From Bacteroidales bacterium (lineage in GTDB: Bacteria > Bacteroidota > Bacteroidia > Bacteroidales > F082), in NCBI GenBank assembly GCA_030690365.1, contig JAUYGX010000125.1, positions 62,001 through 126,000 on the forward strand: DNA of 64,000 nucleotides, given 5' to 3'. The translations under genes and the position numbers were made by a program. Below are positions 1 through 8,700 of this stretch, piece by piece. The stretch's first letter is position 1. The number at the start of each line of letters is the position of its first letter. The notes below the pieces were generated by a model that did no database searches, was not told the origin of the DNA, and saw only the letters and a program-made list of their open reading frames with translations.

Positions 1-1
1 T

Positions 2-829
2 GAATATTCGCCTTGTTATAAGGTTTCTAATATTCAATACAGCGTTGAGCTCTATGATGGTACTTTCTGGTCGCCAAGAAATTCAAGTGATGAACGTATA
101 GGGGAAGAAGTTACCCTGAAATGGGCCTTGGCCAATTCAAATAACTGGATTTCTGCTTATCTGATCAACCGGTTTTCTCCCCAGTCGGTGGTAAATATGG
201 CCCATAAGATGGGCGTTACTTCCGATATTCCGGCTGTACCCTCCATAGCACTGGGTTCGCCTGATTTATCACTTTATGAAATGGTGGGAGCTATGAATAC
301 CTTTGCTGACAAAGGTGTGTATGTAGAACCTGTGTTCTTTACGGCCATTGAAGATCATAACGGCAATACACTGGAGCGTTTTGTACCCCGTAAAACAGAA
401 GCCATGGACGAGGTAACCGCCTACAAGATGTTACGTTTGATGGAAGGTGTGGTAGAAACAGGAACGGGGATACGATTGCGATACAGATATGGCTTCGATA
501 ATCCAATCGCCGGTAAAACCGGCACTACACAAAACCAGTCGGATGGTTGGTTTATGGGCATCACTCCCGACCTAACCACCGGAATTTGGGTGGGTGCCGA
601 CGACAGAAGTGTACATTTCAGAAGCATCAGCCTGGGGCAAGGTGCCAATATGGCTTTGCCTATCTGGGCATTATACATGAAGAAGGTCTATGCTGATCCA
701 TCACTCGGAATCAGCCAGGGAGAGTTTGAAAAACCACTGAAAGATATCAGCATTGAATTCGATTGCGAGAAATATGAACGTGATCAGAAAAATTCATCGG
801 GGTACAAATCCGATACAGATGAGTTTTAG
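2..829 (+). CDS. Class A penicillin-binding protein (PBP1A-like), C-terminal part
   Basis: The reading frame is open from base 2 and ends at TAG 827-829, so this is the last 275 residues of a gene that begins before the window. It is the transpeptidase (DD-transpeptidase) domain of a bifunctional peptidoglycan synthase. The SxN motif is visible as SNN in ALANSNNW, and the third active-site motif as KTGT in AGKTGTTQNQSDGWFMG, followed by the TTGIWVGADDR segment typical of PBP1A-type enzymes. The SxxK serine and the transglycosylase domain lie upstream and cannot be seen. The tail is short and acidic. The stop codon sits at the start of a run of eight G (829-836). The family call is firm; the exact paralogue (1A, 1B or 1C) is not decided. 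Confidence 0.93.
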   Translation, partial: EYSPCYKVSNIQYSVELYDGTFWSPRNSSDERIGEEVTLKWALANSNNWISAYLINRFSPQSVVNMAHKMGVTSDIPAVPSIALGSPDLSLYEMVGAMNTFADKGVYVEPVFFTAIEDHNGNTLERFVPRKTEAMDEVTAYKMLRLMEGVVETGTGIRLRYRYGFDNPIAGKTGTTQNQSDGWFMGITPDLTTGIWVGADDRSVHFRSISLGQGANMALPIWALYMKKVYADPSLGISQGEFEKPLKDISIEFDCEKYERDQKNSSGYKSDTDEF

Positions 830-908
830 GGGGGGGTAAGAGTTCGAACAATAGTTTAGTGTTCGTTTCTCATTTGCTAAATGCGTACCAGAGAAAATTT
901 TTCTGTTC

Positions 909-1403
909 TCACCTACCCACCATATTCTCCTGAAACACCTCCCAAACCGCCAGCACCGTTTCCGCATTTGCTTTTAATTGTGGATTTTTGGTGGTTTGCA
1001 TTTTTTTAATTTCATCGATGCAGTACTTTGGCAAATCCAAATCCCACAGCAACACCATGGCCGCCAGGCGCAGGTACTCGTTTTGTTTTTCGGCATTGTA
1101 CAGGCTGATGGGCTCGGTGGCCAGGTAATCCCTGATGCTTGCCTGACTTTCTCCCATGTATTTGCCCGTAACCGGAGTAGGTTGCTGGTTCATATGTAAC
1201 TGAACCAGATTACGGGGATACATCAGGGGCATCAGCCTTACATCCATGCTCTGTCGCACGTTGGTAACGGAGTAAACAATTTTACCATCGTTAAACGCTG
1301 CATTGGCGTATGGAGTGAGCCAATCAGTGGGGTTTTGTTGTTGTGCGACCAACCAAGAGGAAACTAAAAAAAACAGACTAAAAATGCTGATTATCTTTTT
1401 CAT
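909..1403 (-). CDS. Secreted protein of unknown function, paralogue of the 3622-4095 gene
   Basis: A protein of about 164 residues when started at the ATG at 1403 (MKKIISIFSLFFLVSSW), which gives a clear signal peptide ending near VAQQQ; an ATG seven codons upstream would bury that signal. The mature part shares a pattern with the 157-residue product of 3622-4095: LTPYA near the N-terminus, DGK, RL.P.MY, PV.G.YM.ESQ..IR, then WD in the second half. I recognise no domain. It is the last gene of the downstream copy of a duplicated secreted-protein unit and lies about 190 bp after the 530-residue T9SS protein. Export to the periplasm is supported by the signal peptide; function is unknown. Confidence 0.75.
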   Translation of the reverse strand: MKKIISIFSLFFLVSSWLVAQQQNPTDWLTPYANAAFNDGKIVYSVTNVRQSMDVRLMPLMYPRNLVQLHMNQQPTPVTGKYMGESQASIRDYLATEPISLYNAEKQNEYLRLAAMVLLWDLDLPKYCIDEIKKMQTTKNPQLKANAETVLAVWEVFQENMVGR

Positions 1404-1596
1404 GTGGTATTGAATTATTATCATTTCTTATTTCCTTTTTTTTTGAACGCCGAACTGCCTCCGGCAGTCAAGCCACCGATCAACAGCCTGTCCGCCTGCG
1501 GCGTGAAACGCCGATTGCTGAAGTGGAATCTTACTTCTAAAATCAAAATTCCACGCTAGAGGCGGGCAGGCGTTAATCGATATTCGATATTCATTT
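1404..1596. repeat. Intergenic GC-rich repeats between secreted-protein genes
   Basis: No gene is seen here. The stretch around 1446-1482 (gaacgccgaactgcct and cggcagtcaagccaccg) recurs in slightly expanded form at 4119-4173, in the equivalent position of the other copy of the duplicated unit. The middle part can fold imperfectly: gcctgtccgcctgcggcg near 1487 against the reverse of aggcgggcaggcg ending near 1572, with TGGAAT and ATTCCA nested inside. This looks like a small dispersed palindromic element of the kind common in Bacteroidota intergenic DNA; it may also stabilise or end the transcript. No coding pattern is visible. Confidence 0.45.
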
Positions 1597-3189
1597 TCAT
1601 TTCTTCACCACAAACTTTGCACTTCCAGAGCCGCTCGTGCGACTGCTCACCACGGCAATATATAGTCCATCGGGCCAGGTGGCCACCGTGGTGGTTATTG
1701 CAGTTTGCCCATTGTCAAGAGCCTGCTCAAAAACCCGGTTGCCGTTGATACCAAACACCTGAATCACAACACCCTTGTGATAGGCCGTGTTTTCCATTTC
1801 AAACCTGACGCTGCCCGTTGCCGGGTTGGGCGAAACGCGGAGGGGTATTGTTTTTATGGATGTATGGTACCCCTCTGGTGTTGGCACTTCTTCAATCCCT
1901 GTAATCACATTACAGCCATTTAAATAAATGGTGTCCGAAACTATGGGATGGTCGCAAAGGCTGTCGTACACGTGGGTGGTGGTGTCGTAATCTGCTTGAG
2001 ATAGATCGGAATTTAGTTTGTAGATGAGGATGTCGTTGTTATTGGGTGGAATCTCCATAAGGCTTGAAGTAAACAAAAAAGTCAAATCAGATGTTTTTAT
2101 AATATCAGGCGAGTCTCCAATGGTATTAATGTGTGTAATTGCAGTAATTACTGAAAAGTTATTTTCGACAAGTAGTTCACCAACAGGGTTAACCGTATTA
2201 TCCGAGCCGAAAGTACCGGTAATTATTTGTGTGCTATCAGTAGCCGATATTAATCCGTGTCCTAAATTATCGTTAATATCGCTTCCGATAGCAGTATTCG
2301 GGATGCCCCAATAAGCAGTTTCATCACCCTGACTATCAAAATCCATGATCAATGTATTCCGTTCTCCTGAGTAAACAGAAGGATAGTAAGACCCTACCCC
2401 AGTATTAACTCCATTTTTTTCTTCAACCTTTAACTTGGAAGCCCATCCAACAATGGAATCTCTCACGCCATAAGGCAAAGTAAACACCTCATTATAAGCG
2501 CTGTCAATACGAATAAAAAAAGGGCGTAAAACCAACAATGCCGGATTGTCTGGATAAGGATAGTAACAGTTGCCAACCGCAATAAAATAGTTATTAATAT
2601 GGTAAAGTTTAAAAAGCAACCTGTCTCCATACAATGGGTCTGTGTTAAGAGAAGCATATGCCCTTTTCCAAAGAAAGTTTCCATCAGCATTATAACAAAA
2701 TAAGTAATCCTGATTGGTGACATTACCGTCAATACGTTGCATAAATGCGAGAACGATAATATCTCCGTTGGGTAGCGTTACTGCATCTGCGAAATTTACT
2801 AAATCATACTCAGGATTAATAAACTTACTACACCAAACCAATTCACCACACTGGTTTAGCTTCATAACTAATGCCCCATTGCTAACAAAACCTGTAATAA
2901 TTAACTCACCATCGCTATTTTCAGTAATTGAAGTTGTACCTATATAATCTCCCTGATTAATATATGTCTTCTCCCATAAAAGAGTGCCATTAACATCTGT
3001 TTTAACAATGTAAATCTTCCCATAATAAAGGTAATTTAACAGGCAAAAAGCATTATCGTAGGTTTTTACATTATCAATCGAAGTTTCGCTGATACCAGAT
3101 TTACCAATAATATTTTCCCACCTTTGCTGCCCTGAGGACAGCAAAGGAAGGGAAACAAGTAGTAGGACGTTAAAAAGAATAGCTTTCAT
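1597..3189 (-). CDS. T9SS-exported protein with C-terminal sorting domain
   Basis: A 530-residue protein that starts MKAILFNVLLLVSLPLLSSGQQRW, a good signal peptide. The body contains repeated short W/Y-rich beta strands (GTLLWEKTY, GELVWCSKF, GNFLWKRAY), the pattern of a beta-propeller-like fold seen in secreted Bacteroidota proteins. The last 80 or so residues are a type A T9SS sorting domain: VSPNPATGSVRFEM, VFGINGNRVF, WPDGLYIAVV and terminal SAKFVVKK. It is paralogous to the 518-residue product of 4230-5786. Identity is modest in the body but very high near LCDHPIVSDTIYLNGCNVIT and in the tail. Expected location is the cell surface or medium. The substrate is unknown. Confidence 0.85.
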   Translation of the reverse strand: MKAILFNVLLLVSLPLLSSGQQRWENIIGKSGISETSIDNVKTYDNAFCLLNYLYYGKIYIVKTDVNGTLLWEKTYINQGDYIGTTSITENSDGELIITGFVSNGALVMKLNQCGELVWCSKFINPEYDLVNFADAVTLPNGDIIVLAFMQRIDGNVTNQDYLFCYNADGNFLWKRAYASLNTDPLYGDRLLFKLYHINNYFIAVGNCYYPYPDNPALLVLRPFFIRIDSAYNEVFTLPYGVRDSIVGWASKLKVEEKNGVNTGVGSYYPSVYSGERNTLIMDFDSQGDETAYWGIPNTAIGSDINDNLGHGLISATDSTQIITGTFGSDNTVNPVGELLVENNFSVITAITHINTIGDSPDIIKTSDLTFLFTSSLMEIPPNNNDILIYKLNSDLSQADYDTTTHVYDSLCDHPIVSDTIYLNGCNVITGIEEVPTPEGYHTSIKTIPLRVSPNPATGSVRFEMENTAYHKGVVIQVFGINGNRVFEQALDNGQTAITTTVATWPDGLYIAVVSSRTSGSGSAKFVVKK

Positions 3190-3192
3190 TGA

Positions 3193-3618
3193 CTACATTT
3201 TTATAAACTTACCGGAATCTAATACACGGCCTTCTGACCACAAGCGAATTAAGTAAGTTCCAAGTTTATAGTTACGTAAATCAATTATCTTTTCACCCCA
3301 TTCTCCGTTTAGAGTAAATACTTCTATATTCTGGCCGTCAATCGTTAATATCTCGACAATAATTTTGTGAGAATTGTAAGGCATTTTGTATTCTATTGTA
3401 AGGTATTCATCGGCGGGGTTGGGGTAGAGTCTGAGAAAATCAGATGATTCAAAAAATGAATTCCCAGAATTAGCCAGCTTTATCGGTATAGATTTAGTTG
3501 ATACAGTATCAGGAAAAATATATGGCTCATTATAAACCAGCCCATCGGTAGCGATAAGCATATTGCGGCAATAGGCCTGTAATATTTCATTGGTATTCTG
3601 CATAATGGAATAGCTCAT
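3193..3618 (-). pseudogene. Truncated copy of the C-terminus of the giant T9SS protein
   Basis: An open frame of 141 residues that matches only the last part of the 1687-residue protein encoded at 5790-10853, beginning at YSIMQNTNEILQAYCRN and ending with the sorting domain (RLYPNPADEYLTIEY). It has no signal peptide, so it cannot be exported on its own although it keeps the sorting tail. Bases of about 3490-3613 are nearly identical to about 6076-6199, while the 3' part has diverged. The likely origin is a tandem duplication whose left breakpoint fell inside the giant gene; the ATG at 3618 then arose at the junction, directly after the stop of the 157-residue gene. It may be translated but is probably without function. 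Confidence 0.8.
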
Positions 3619-3621
3619 AAC

Positions 3622-4095
3622 CTACCTGTTTTTATAAGATTCCAACAACGAGATTACCAGTTCCGCATTTTTCTTCACGATATTGTCCTTTGAAACGGCC
3701 AGTTTTTCCAACTCAGATGTGGCGTGGGCTTCCAGTTTGTTGTCCCAGATAATCAACAGCGCACAGAGTTTAATATAATCCATCTGTTCCAGGGTTGGTG
3801 TCATGCTGACCCATTCGGTTTCAACAAAGTTGCGTATTGCCTTTTGACTTTCCGCCATGTATCGGCCATTTACCGGGACATTCGTGTTGTTAAAACGAAT
3901 CTGAAGCAGCCTTTTGTCGTACATTCTGGGCAATAGCCGATACTCAAAGTTCAGTTTTGCATTGCCAATGGTGTATTTCACCTTCCCATCTTCAAAATCA
4001 ATGTCAGCGTAAGGAGTGAGTGGTTTTTTACTGTCGCTCTGCTGAGAGAAAACCAACAATGGAAATGTAACGATAATTAACAATAGAGTCTTCAT
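3622..4095 (-). CDS. Secreted protein of unknown function, paralogue of the 909-1403 gene
   Basis: A 157-residue protein with an N-terminal signal peptide (MKTLLLIIVTFPLLVFSQQ). The mature part begins LTPYADIDFEDGKVKY and contains RLLPRMYDKRLLQ, GRYMAESQKAIRNF and IIWDNKL. These match positions in the 909-1403 product, so the two are paralogues in the two copies of a duplicated unit. No known domain is recognised. It follows the 518-residue T9SS protein by about 130 bp and its stop abuts the truncated 141-residue fragment. A periplasmic or exported role is all that can be said. Confidence 0.75.
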   Translation of the reverse strand: MKTLLLIIVTFPLLVFSQQSDSKKPLTPYADIDFEDGKVKYTIGNAKLNFEYRLLPRMYDKRLLQIRFNNTNVPVNGRYMAESQKAIRNFVETEWVSMTPTLEQMDYIKLCALLIIWDNKLEAHATSELEKLAVSKDNIVKKNAELVISLLESYKNR

Positions 4096-4176
4096 TTTAT
4101 CTTTATTTTATTCATTTAAACGCCGAACTGCCTTCGTGCCTACGGCAGATAAATCGGCAGTCAAGCCACCGTTTAT

Positions 4177-4210
4177 CAACCTGCCGGGTTTTTTCCAACC
4201 CGGCAGGTTG
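4177..4210. other. Perfect 14-bp inverted repeat downstream of a T9SS gene
   Basis: Stem caacctgccgggtt (4177-4190), loop ttttcc, stem aacccggcaggttg (4197-4210). It lies just after the stop of the 518-residue gene on the minus strand. There is no U-tract after the stem on that strand, so it is not a textbook intrinsic terminator. It may protect the 3' end of the mRNA or be a palindromic repeat element. Confidence 0.6.
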
Positions 4211-4229
4211 AAATACGCTCGATATCCCT

Positions 4230-5786
4230 TTATTTCTTCACCACAAACTTTGCACTTCCCGAGCCACCCATGCTGCTACTTGCCACAACCAAATACAGCC
4301 CATCGGGCCAAGCAGCAACAGAGGGGGATATAGCAGACTGACCAGAGGCAAGGGGTTGCTCAAAAACCCGGTTTCCATTAATGCCGAACACCTGAACCAT
4401 AATATTCTTGTGATAGGCCGTGTTCCCCATTTCAAACCTGACGCTGCCCGTTGCCGGGTTGGGCGAAATAGTGAGGAGTATTGTTTTTAGTGAAGCAAAG
4501 TATTCCTCTGGTGTTGGCACTTCTTCAATCCCTGTAATCACATTACAGCCATTTAAATAAATGGTGTCCGAAACGATGGGATGGTCGCAAAGGCTGTCGT
4601 ACACGTGGATGGTGGTGTCAAATGCTGCTTGGGATAGGTCGGGGTTGAGTTTGTAGAGGAGGATGTCGGAATAATTGAGTTGATAAGTTAATTGAAATTT
4701 ATTATCAATGTACTTATGCAGAGGCATGAAACCACCAGTTGTATTTTCATGGGATTGATACTGAAATATGTGTCCAACAGTATCCATAATCCATTCACCC
4801 AATGGGTTTTCCCACCCAGAATTTCCAAATTTTGCCGAAGCAAAATAAGAAGTATCATCTCTAGGTTCTAGATCTAAAAAGAAATTTTCCGTAACAGATT
4901 GGTTTATTTCACCATTATCAATTCCAATATAACTAGTTTCTATCCCATTTATATCAAAATTCAACAAAATTGAATTATAACTCCCAAATCCAAGTTTAGT
5001 ATAACTCCCAAATCCATGAAAAATATTACCGTCAAATGAAACGACTCCTCTGGCATCACCAAGTATTGTATCACTCATACCATATGTCAACACCCATTCT
5101 TTATTGTAATTATTATCAGTTTTTACTATTAATGGTCTTAAGTACACTACATTAGGGTTGTCAGGATAAGCTGAATAGCAGTCACCAGTAATAATAACAA
5201 AATCATCAAAACTTTGCATTTGAAAAGGAAGGGGCAAATATAATGTTTCATACAATGAGAATGGATTAAACCATAAGAAGTTACCATCTTTGTCAAAAGA
5301 CGTTATGGCAACATCATATTTATCACTAATGGTATATAACCAAGTTAGAGCAATAACGTCACCATTTTCGAGGAATACTGCATCGTGATACTCAACACTC
5401 TGATAATGATTAGTATTTTCAAAAAAATTGCACCATATAGGTTCTCCGCATGGATCCATCATTATAAGGATTGCTTTACCGTTTGCATTGCCTGACAGAA
5501 GAATTTCACCATTAGCATTCTGTTTTATTCTAATAATTGAAAGCCATGAGTTATGAAGCAATATAGTTTTATGCCAAAGAACCAAACCATTTCGATCAAG
5601 TTTAAAAACATGTGTATTTATGTCTTGAGTCTTAGCGGCAATTAGTAAACCACCATCATAGGAAAGACAAGAAGTAATTCCATAATAATCAAGGTTATTA
5701 TCATTAAGAATTACCTCCCACCTTACCTGAGAAAAAGCGACAATTGAAAATACTGAAAAAGTTATTGATAAAAATATACATTTCAT
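4230..5786 (-). CDS. T9SS-exported protein with C-terminal sorting domain
   Basis: A 518-residue protein starting MKCIFLSITFSVFSIVAFSQVRW (signal peptide). The body has the same spaced strand motifs as its paralogue at 1597-3189 (GLVLWHKTI, EPIWCNFFE, GNFLWFNPF), suggesting a propeller-like beta fold. The tail is a type A T9SS sorting domain: ISPNPATGSVRFEM, VFGINGNRVF, WPDGLYLVV, SAKFVVKK. The block LCDHPIVSDTIYLNGCNVIT just before the tail is identical in both paralogues, far more conserved than the rest, which suggests gene conversion or strong selection there. It starts 3 bases after the giant gene stops and so is probably co-transcribed with it. Ligand unknown. Confidence 0.86.
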   Translation of the reverse strand: MKCIFLSITFSVFSIVAFSQVRWEVILNDNNLDYYGITSCLSYDGGLLIAAKTQDINTHVFKLDRNGLVLWHKTILLHNSWLSIIRIKQNANGEILLSGNANGKAILIMMDPCGEPIWCNFFENTNHYQSVEYHDAVFLENGDVIALTWLYTISDKYDVAITSFDKDGNFLWFNPFSLYETLYLPLPFQMQSFDDFVIITGDCYSAYPDNPNVVYLRPLIVKTDNNYNKEWVLTYGMSDTILGDARGVVSFDGNIFHGFGSYTKLGFGSYNSILLNFDINGIETSYIGIDNGEINQSVTENFFLDLEPRDDTSYFASAKFGNSGWENPLGEWIMDTVGHIFQYQSHENTTGGFMPLHKYIDNKFQLTYQLNYSDILLYKLNPDLSQAAFDTTIHVYDSLCDHPIVSDTIYLNGCNVITGIEEVPTPEEYFASLKTILLTISPNPATGSVRFEMGNTAYHKNIMVQVFGINGNRVFEQPLASGQSAISPSVAAWPDGLYLVVASSSMGGSGSAKFVVKK

Positions 5787-5789
5787 TTT

Positions 5790-8700
5790 TTAGTATTTTA
5801 TAAACTTAATGCTTTGTAGTGTTTTACCACCATTTCTTAAACGGATAGTAAAAGAACCGCTTTTGTAGGTGCGCAGGTCGATTATTTTTTGCCCCCAATT
5901 TTTATCTAATTTCATCACCTCTATATTCAAGCCATTTGCGTTGAAAATCTCAATAATGCCATCTTTAAAAGAATATGGCAATTGGTATTCCACGGTAATA
6001 TACTCCTTTGCCGGATTTGGATAGAGTCTGAGAAAATCAGAAGACTCCGAAACAAAGGTGTCATCATGGTCTTTTACATGTAATGATTTAGTTGATGCAG
6101 TATCAGGAAAAATATATGGTTCATTATAAACCAGCCCATCGGTAGCGATAAGCATATTGCGGCAATAGGCCTGTAATATTTCATTGGTATTCTGCATAAT
6201 GGAATAGAGCAGAGTTTTTTGTGTGCTATCAACTTCTGTTGGTCTTTTACCCTGTGAGCTCAATTCCAATAATAATTCAAAATAGTCTTCATATCCGCTG
6301 TGTAAATCAGTTTGGTAGGTGGATAACTCGAAGCTATACGGAATTTGTGCAAGCATATTTAACACGCCTGCACTGTCACCCGAATAATAATTGCAGAAAG
6401 CTCGTTTATAATACGAATCCGGTGAATTAATTATTGAAAGGACCGTCTCAATGCTGTCGTTTATGTCAACAAGCATACTATCGCTCATGTACTTCCTTAT
6501 GAGTCCGTTAACAGCATCTACCATATTTGAAGTATAGAATGCCTGTTTTGATTCCAGTATTTCTTTTGCGCCCATAATCGTATCATTGGCATAGAGGCTT
6601 GCCATTTCGCTCTTGCTTGGTGGATTGATGCGGGCATCCAGCGAGTTGAGCACATTTTCAGCTCTAACAGACTGTGGATTGGCTGTTAGCACTTCAGTGA
6701 TTATTGAATTTGGCAGTACATCCTCTTTTTCAGCCGCACTTACCATAACGGTGTCACTTAAATAAGGTGAAGCAGCGAGCAGTTGATCCCTTAATTGCAT
6801 GGTTTCAGGTGGCAGGCTGGTAGCTACATCCAGGGTTAACGCTGTGGTATTACCCTGATCAACCATAGTACTAAGTGAATCAGAATAAATTGCACTATTT
6901 AATTCATTATCTGCAATCAATGATAATAATTCTGATTTTGTTTTACCACCCAAGTTTGAAGGACAGCCCAAATCAGGACGCCAGTTTGTCAAATAATTAT
7001 TGTAATTGAGATGAACTTTGGCTGTATCAACAAAGACGGGTTTAATCTTAAAATCACTACTTAATCCCCAATATGGCATATGATACCAAACATCTTCCCC
7101 CCGATTATCAAAATCACTGAAGCTCAATGTCCCCTGTTGGCTAAACAGATTACCTGCCGGTGCAGTGATTTCGTTAGTCTTATTCCCCTGATTTAATGCA
7201 ATCCCATTTAGCTCACTGGGCTGTCCATCCCAGGTAACTGAAATATCCTGATAGTTATTCTCAAATACATTGCATTTGTACTGCAGGCCTTTTCCCAGGG
7301 TGTTGTAACTTCGGTTGTGGTTTTGTGCCACGGTGGCGAAAAGAAGTTTTGTAAAGGTGTTTTTGTAAACCAGGTTATCCTCCGGCCCCGAGTTGTTTAC
7401 AACCAGCCCCACCGATGTATAACCATAAGGCAAACCCGAATTATAATTGGAAGAAAAGGTATTTTCTTCCACCTGGTATCCGGTACAATTGTCCAAATAC
7501 AAGCCGGAGTAGAGGTCGCCGGGTAAACCTTCATAAAATATCCTGGCGTTAAATACGCAATTGGTCACGCTTACAAAGGTGGAGGCACCCATATAACATC
7601 CGGTTCGGTTTTTGTTAAAATCGGCCCGATCGATAATAATGGGTTTGTTGTTCAGGAAAATATCCCGGGTGGTAATTCCATAATACAGGTTATTAAAGGT
7701 ATTGCGCTTTTCACTCATCGCCGCCCCAACTACCTTAAAACCCGATTGCGAAGCCGCAATGCCTACACCCCGCTTGTTGCCGGCAGCAAATGAAGGCGAT
7801 ACGTTGTTTTCGAACAGGTTGCCTTCAAACAGCACGCCCAACACTTCAGTTAACTGAACATGTGACCGGGGGGTGTCGTCAAAAAAGTAATAGGTGCTGT
7901 CGAAGGTAAACGTACAGTTTTTAAAATAGCTCTTGTTGTCCACGATGGCAAACCGGTATTCCACATGCGGATAAGGAAGTATTGCTATTGAAGAGGTGTT
8001 ATTTTTAAAATGGGCATCTTCAGCTTGAATTACACCTCCTGTAAAATTCAGGTCAACGATGGAATACCCGGATTTGCCCACGGTAATGCCCTTTTTGGCA
8101 TACTGTAGGGTAGCCTGGTTTTTAAGTATTACCCACCCCTGATTTATTGTATCCTGCACGGCGTTTGAATTGCCCCAAACCTCAATCCCATCCCATAAAT
8201 CGGGACACGCGTTGGTAATGGTGCCGCCATCAACAATAAGTTTGGCTCCAGGTTCAACAATTATTTTACAATCGGCGGCCATTTTTAGGGTGCCATAAAT
8301 AGTGTAAGTATTGCCTGTAGGCACGACAATGTTTCCGTAATAGTTTCTTGTAAAGGCTAATCCTATCGATTCGCCGGGTGCTGTATAATGTGTCCCTTCA
8401 ACATTGCCACACCTGGGGGTGGAAGCGTACCATACACCACGACCATAGGTGCCGACATATACTTTTTTGTTGGAGGTCACTCTGATGTCTTTAGCTTCAC
8501 AGTTGGGTAGGTTATTGGTGTAATCAATCCACGAATTGGTGCCGTTTATTTTGTAATACACACCTCGTTCGGTGGCTAACCAGGTTGCGTAATTATATTC
8601 CCGGTAAATAGAGTTGATGCTGCCTGCATCAAGGCCGTTGGTAATGTTATACCAAACGGGGTGGGCCGGATCGAGGGTGTTTACACTATAGATTTTACTA

